Made by a program: the position numbers and the translations under genes
Origin: Candidatus Gallibacteroides avistercoris
GTDB lineage: Bacteria; Bacteroidota; Bacteroidia; Bacteroidales; CHK158-818
Reading direction: 5' to 3'
DNA length: 14,254 nucleotides
Assembly (NCBI GenBank): GCA_018714665.1
Contig: DVNA01000050.1
Location: 1 to 14,254, forward strand
Notes under the pieces: model-generated
Told to the model about the DNA's origin: nothing
Database searches by the model: none
The model's input: only the letters and a program-made list of their open reading frames with translations
Shown here: in pieces, positions 13,916 through 14,254 of the stretch
Numbering within the stretch: the first letter of the stretch is position 1
Layout of the letters: each line of letters begins with the position of its first letter

Positions 13916-14254
13916 CTATTTTACGTCCGACATCAATTTTTCAAAAAAGTCGTCTAACTCTTTATCCATTTTCTTGATAAATTCGTCATCCAAAAAAATG
14001 ATATCCTTATCTATCGTTATCAGATCCTCTATCGGTTCCTGATCTTCATTTACCAATACGACAGAAAAAGGAGCTACGACATCCAATGATTCAAACTTTT
14101 TCTTCAAGGATTCATCTCGGAGGACATTTCGCAACGATTCCGTGATACATTCCTCAAAATCTGTCTCTTTCTTAAATTCACCCCAGCCGTCAATGATGCT
14201 TCTGAACAACACATTTTCCGAGTCGTCATTAATAGACAGGAGCAAATCATCATA
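13916..14254 (-). CDS. Acidic protein of unknown function, 5' end off the right edge
   Basis: The frame is open to the right edge (first visible residues YDDLLLSINDDSENVLF), with its stop TAG at 13918-13916; 112 residues are visible. A TTG at 14245 is in frame, but an upstream start outside the window is more likely because the reading frame continues past it. The protein is soluble and strongly acidic. It has a helical first half (ITESLRNVLRDESLKKKF), a central beta-like stretch (VVAPFSVVLVNEDQEPIEDL, TIDKDIIFLDD) and a charged C-terminal helix (KKMDKELDDFFEKLM). There is no signal peptide, membrane helix or motif that I recognise. It is separated by 178 bp from the His-rich gene and may belong to a different transcript. 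Confidence 0.75.
   Translation of the reverse strand, partial: YDDLLLSINDDSENVLFRSIIDGWGEFKKETDFEECITESLRNVLRDESLKKKFESLDVVAPFSVVLVNEDQEPIEDLITIDKDIIFLDDEFIKKMDKELDDFFEKLMSDVK

Overview
The window reads as a chromosomal stretch from a member of the Bacteroidales (Bacteroides/Parabacteroides/Porphyromonadaceae-like). The reasons are a complete Bat (Bacteroides aerotolerance) gene set, a TonB-dependent receptor with an N-terminal CarboxypepD_reg-like domain, a Bacteroidetes-type HU gene pair, promoter-like TTTG/TAnnTTTG elements, and almost no Shine-Dalgarno sequences. All supported genes lie on the minus strand, so transcription runs from high to low coordinates. I cannot name the species.

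Right to left: (1) 13916-14254 is an acidic protein of unknown function whose start lies off the right edge. (2) 10978-13737 holds a small histidine-rich membrane protein followed by a TonB-dependent outer-membrane receptor, ended by a strong hairpin terminator at 10929-10962. This looks like a metal or haem uptake unit. (3) 9446-10832 holds two HU-family genes with an 11-bp overlap. The first is a stand-alone HU/IHF-like protein. The second joins an HU domain to an acidic linker, one membrane segment and a LysM-like domain, and is followed by a hairpin at 9412-9436. (4) 221-9290 is one tight run of nine genes: moxR, a DUF58 protein, a BatD/DUF4381-like membrane protein, batA, batB, batC, batD, batE and a PAP2-family phosphatase, with gaps of 10-55 bp. 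A Bacteroidetes-type promoter candidate sits 50 bp before moxR. (5) The left edge (1-78) holds the first 26 codons of a small putative DNA-binding protein with its own promoter candidate.

In the Bat unit, MoxR (AAA+ ATPase) and the DUF58 vWA protein should be cytoplasmic. BatA and BatB show vWA domains with intact MIDAS residues between membrane helices. BatC and BatE carry TPRs on the periplasmic side. BatD and the DUF4381-like protein have periplasmic beta-rich parts and positively charged cytoplasmic tails. The likely picture is a chaperone-like envelope complex driven by MoxR; its biochemical role is unsettled even where it has been studied.

The most unusual item is the HU / HU-TM-LysM pair, a candidate tether between the nucleoid and the cell wall. 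No tRNA, rRNA, CRISPR, insertion sequence or phage gene was seen. No gene-free stretch exceeds 300 bp; the longest is 13738-13915 (178 bp).
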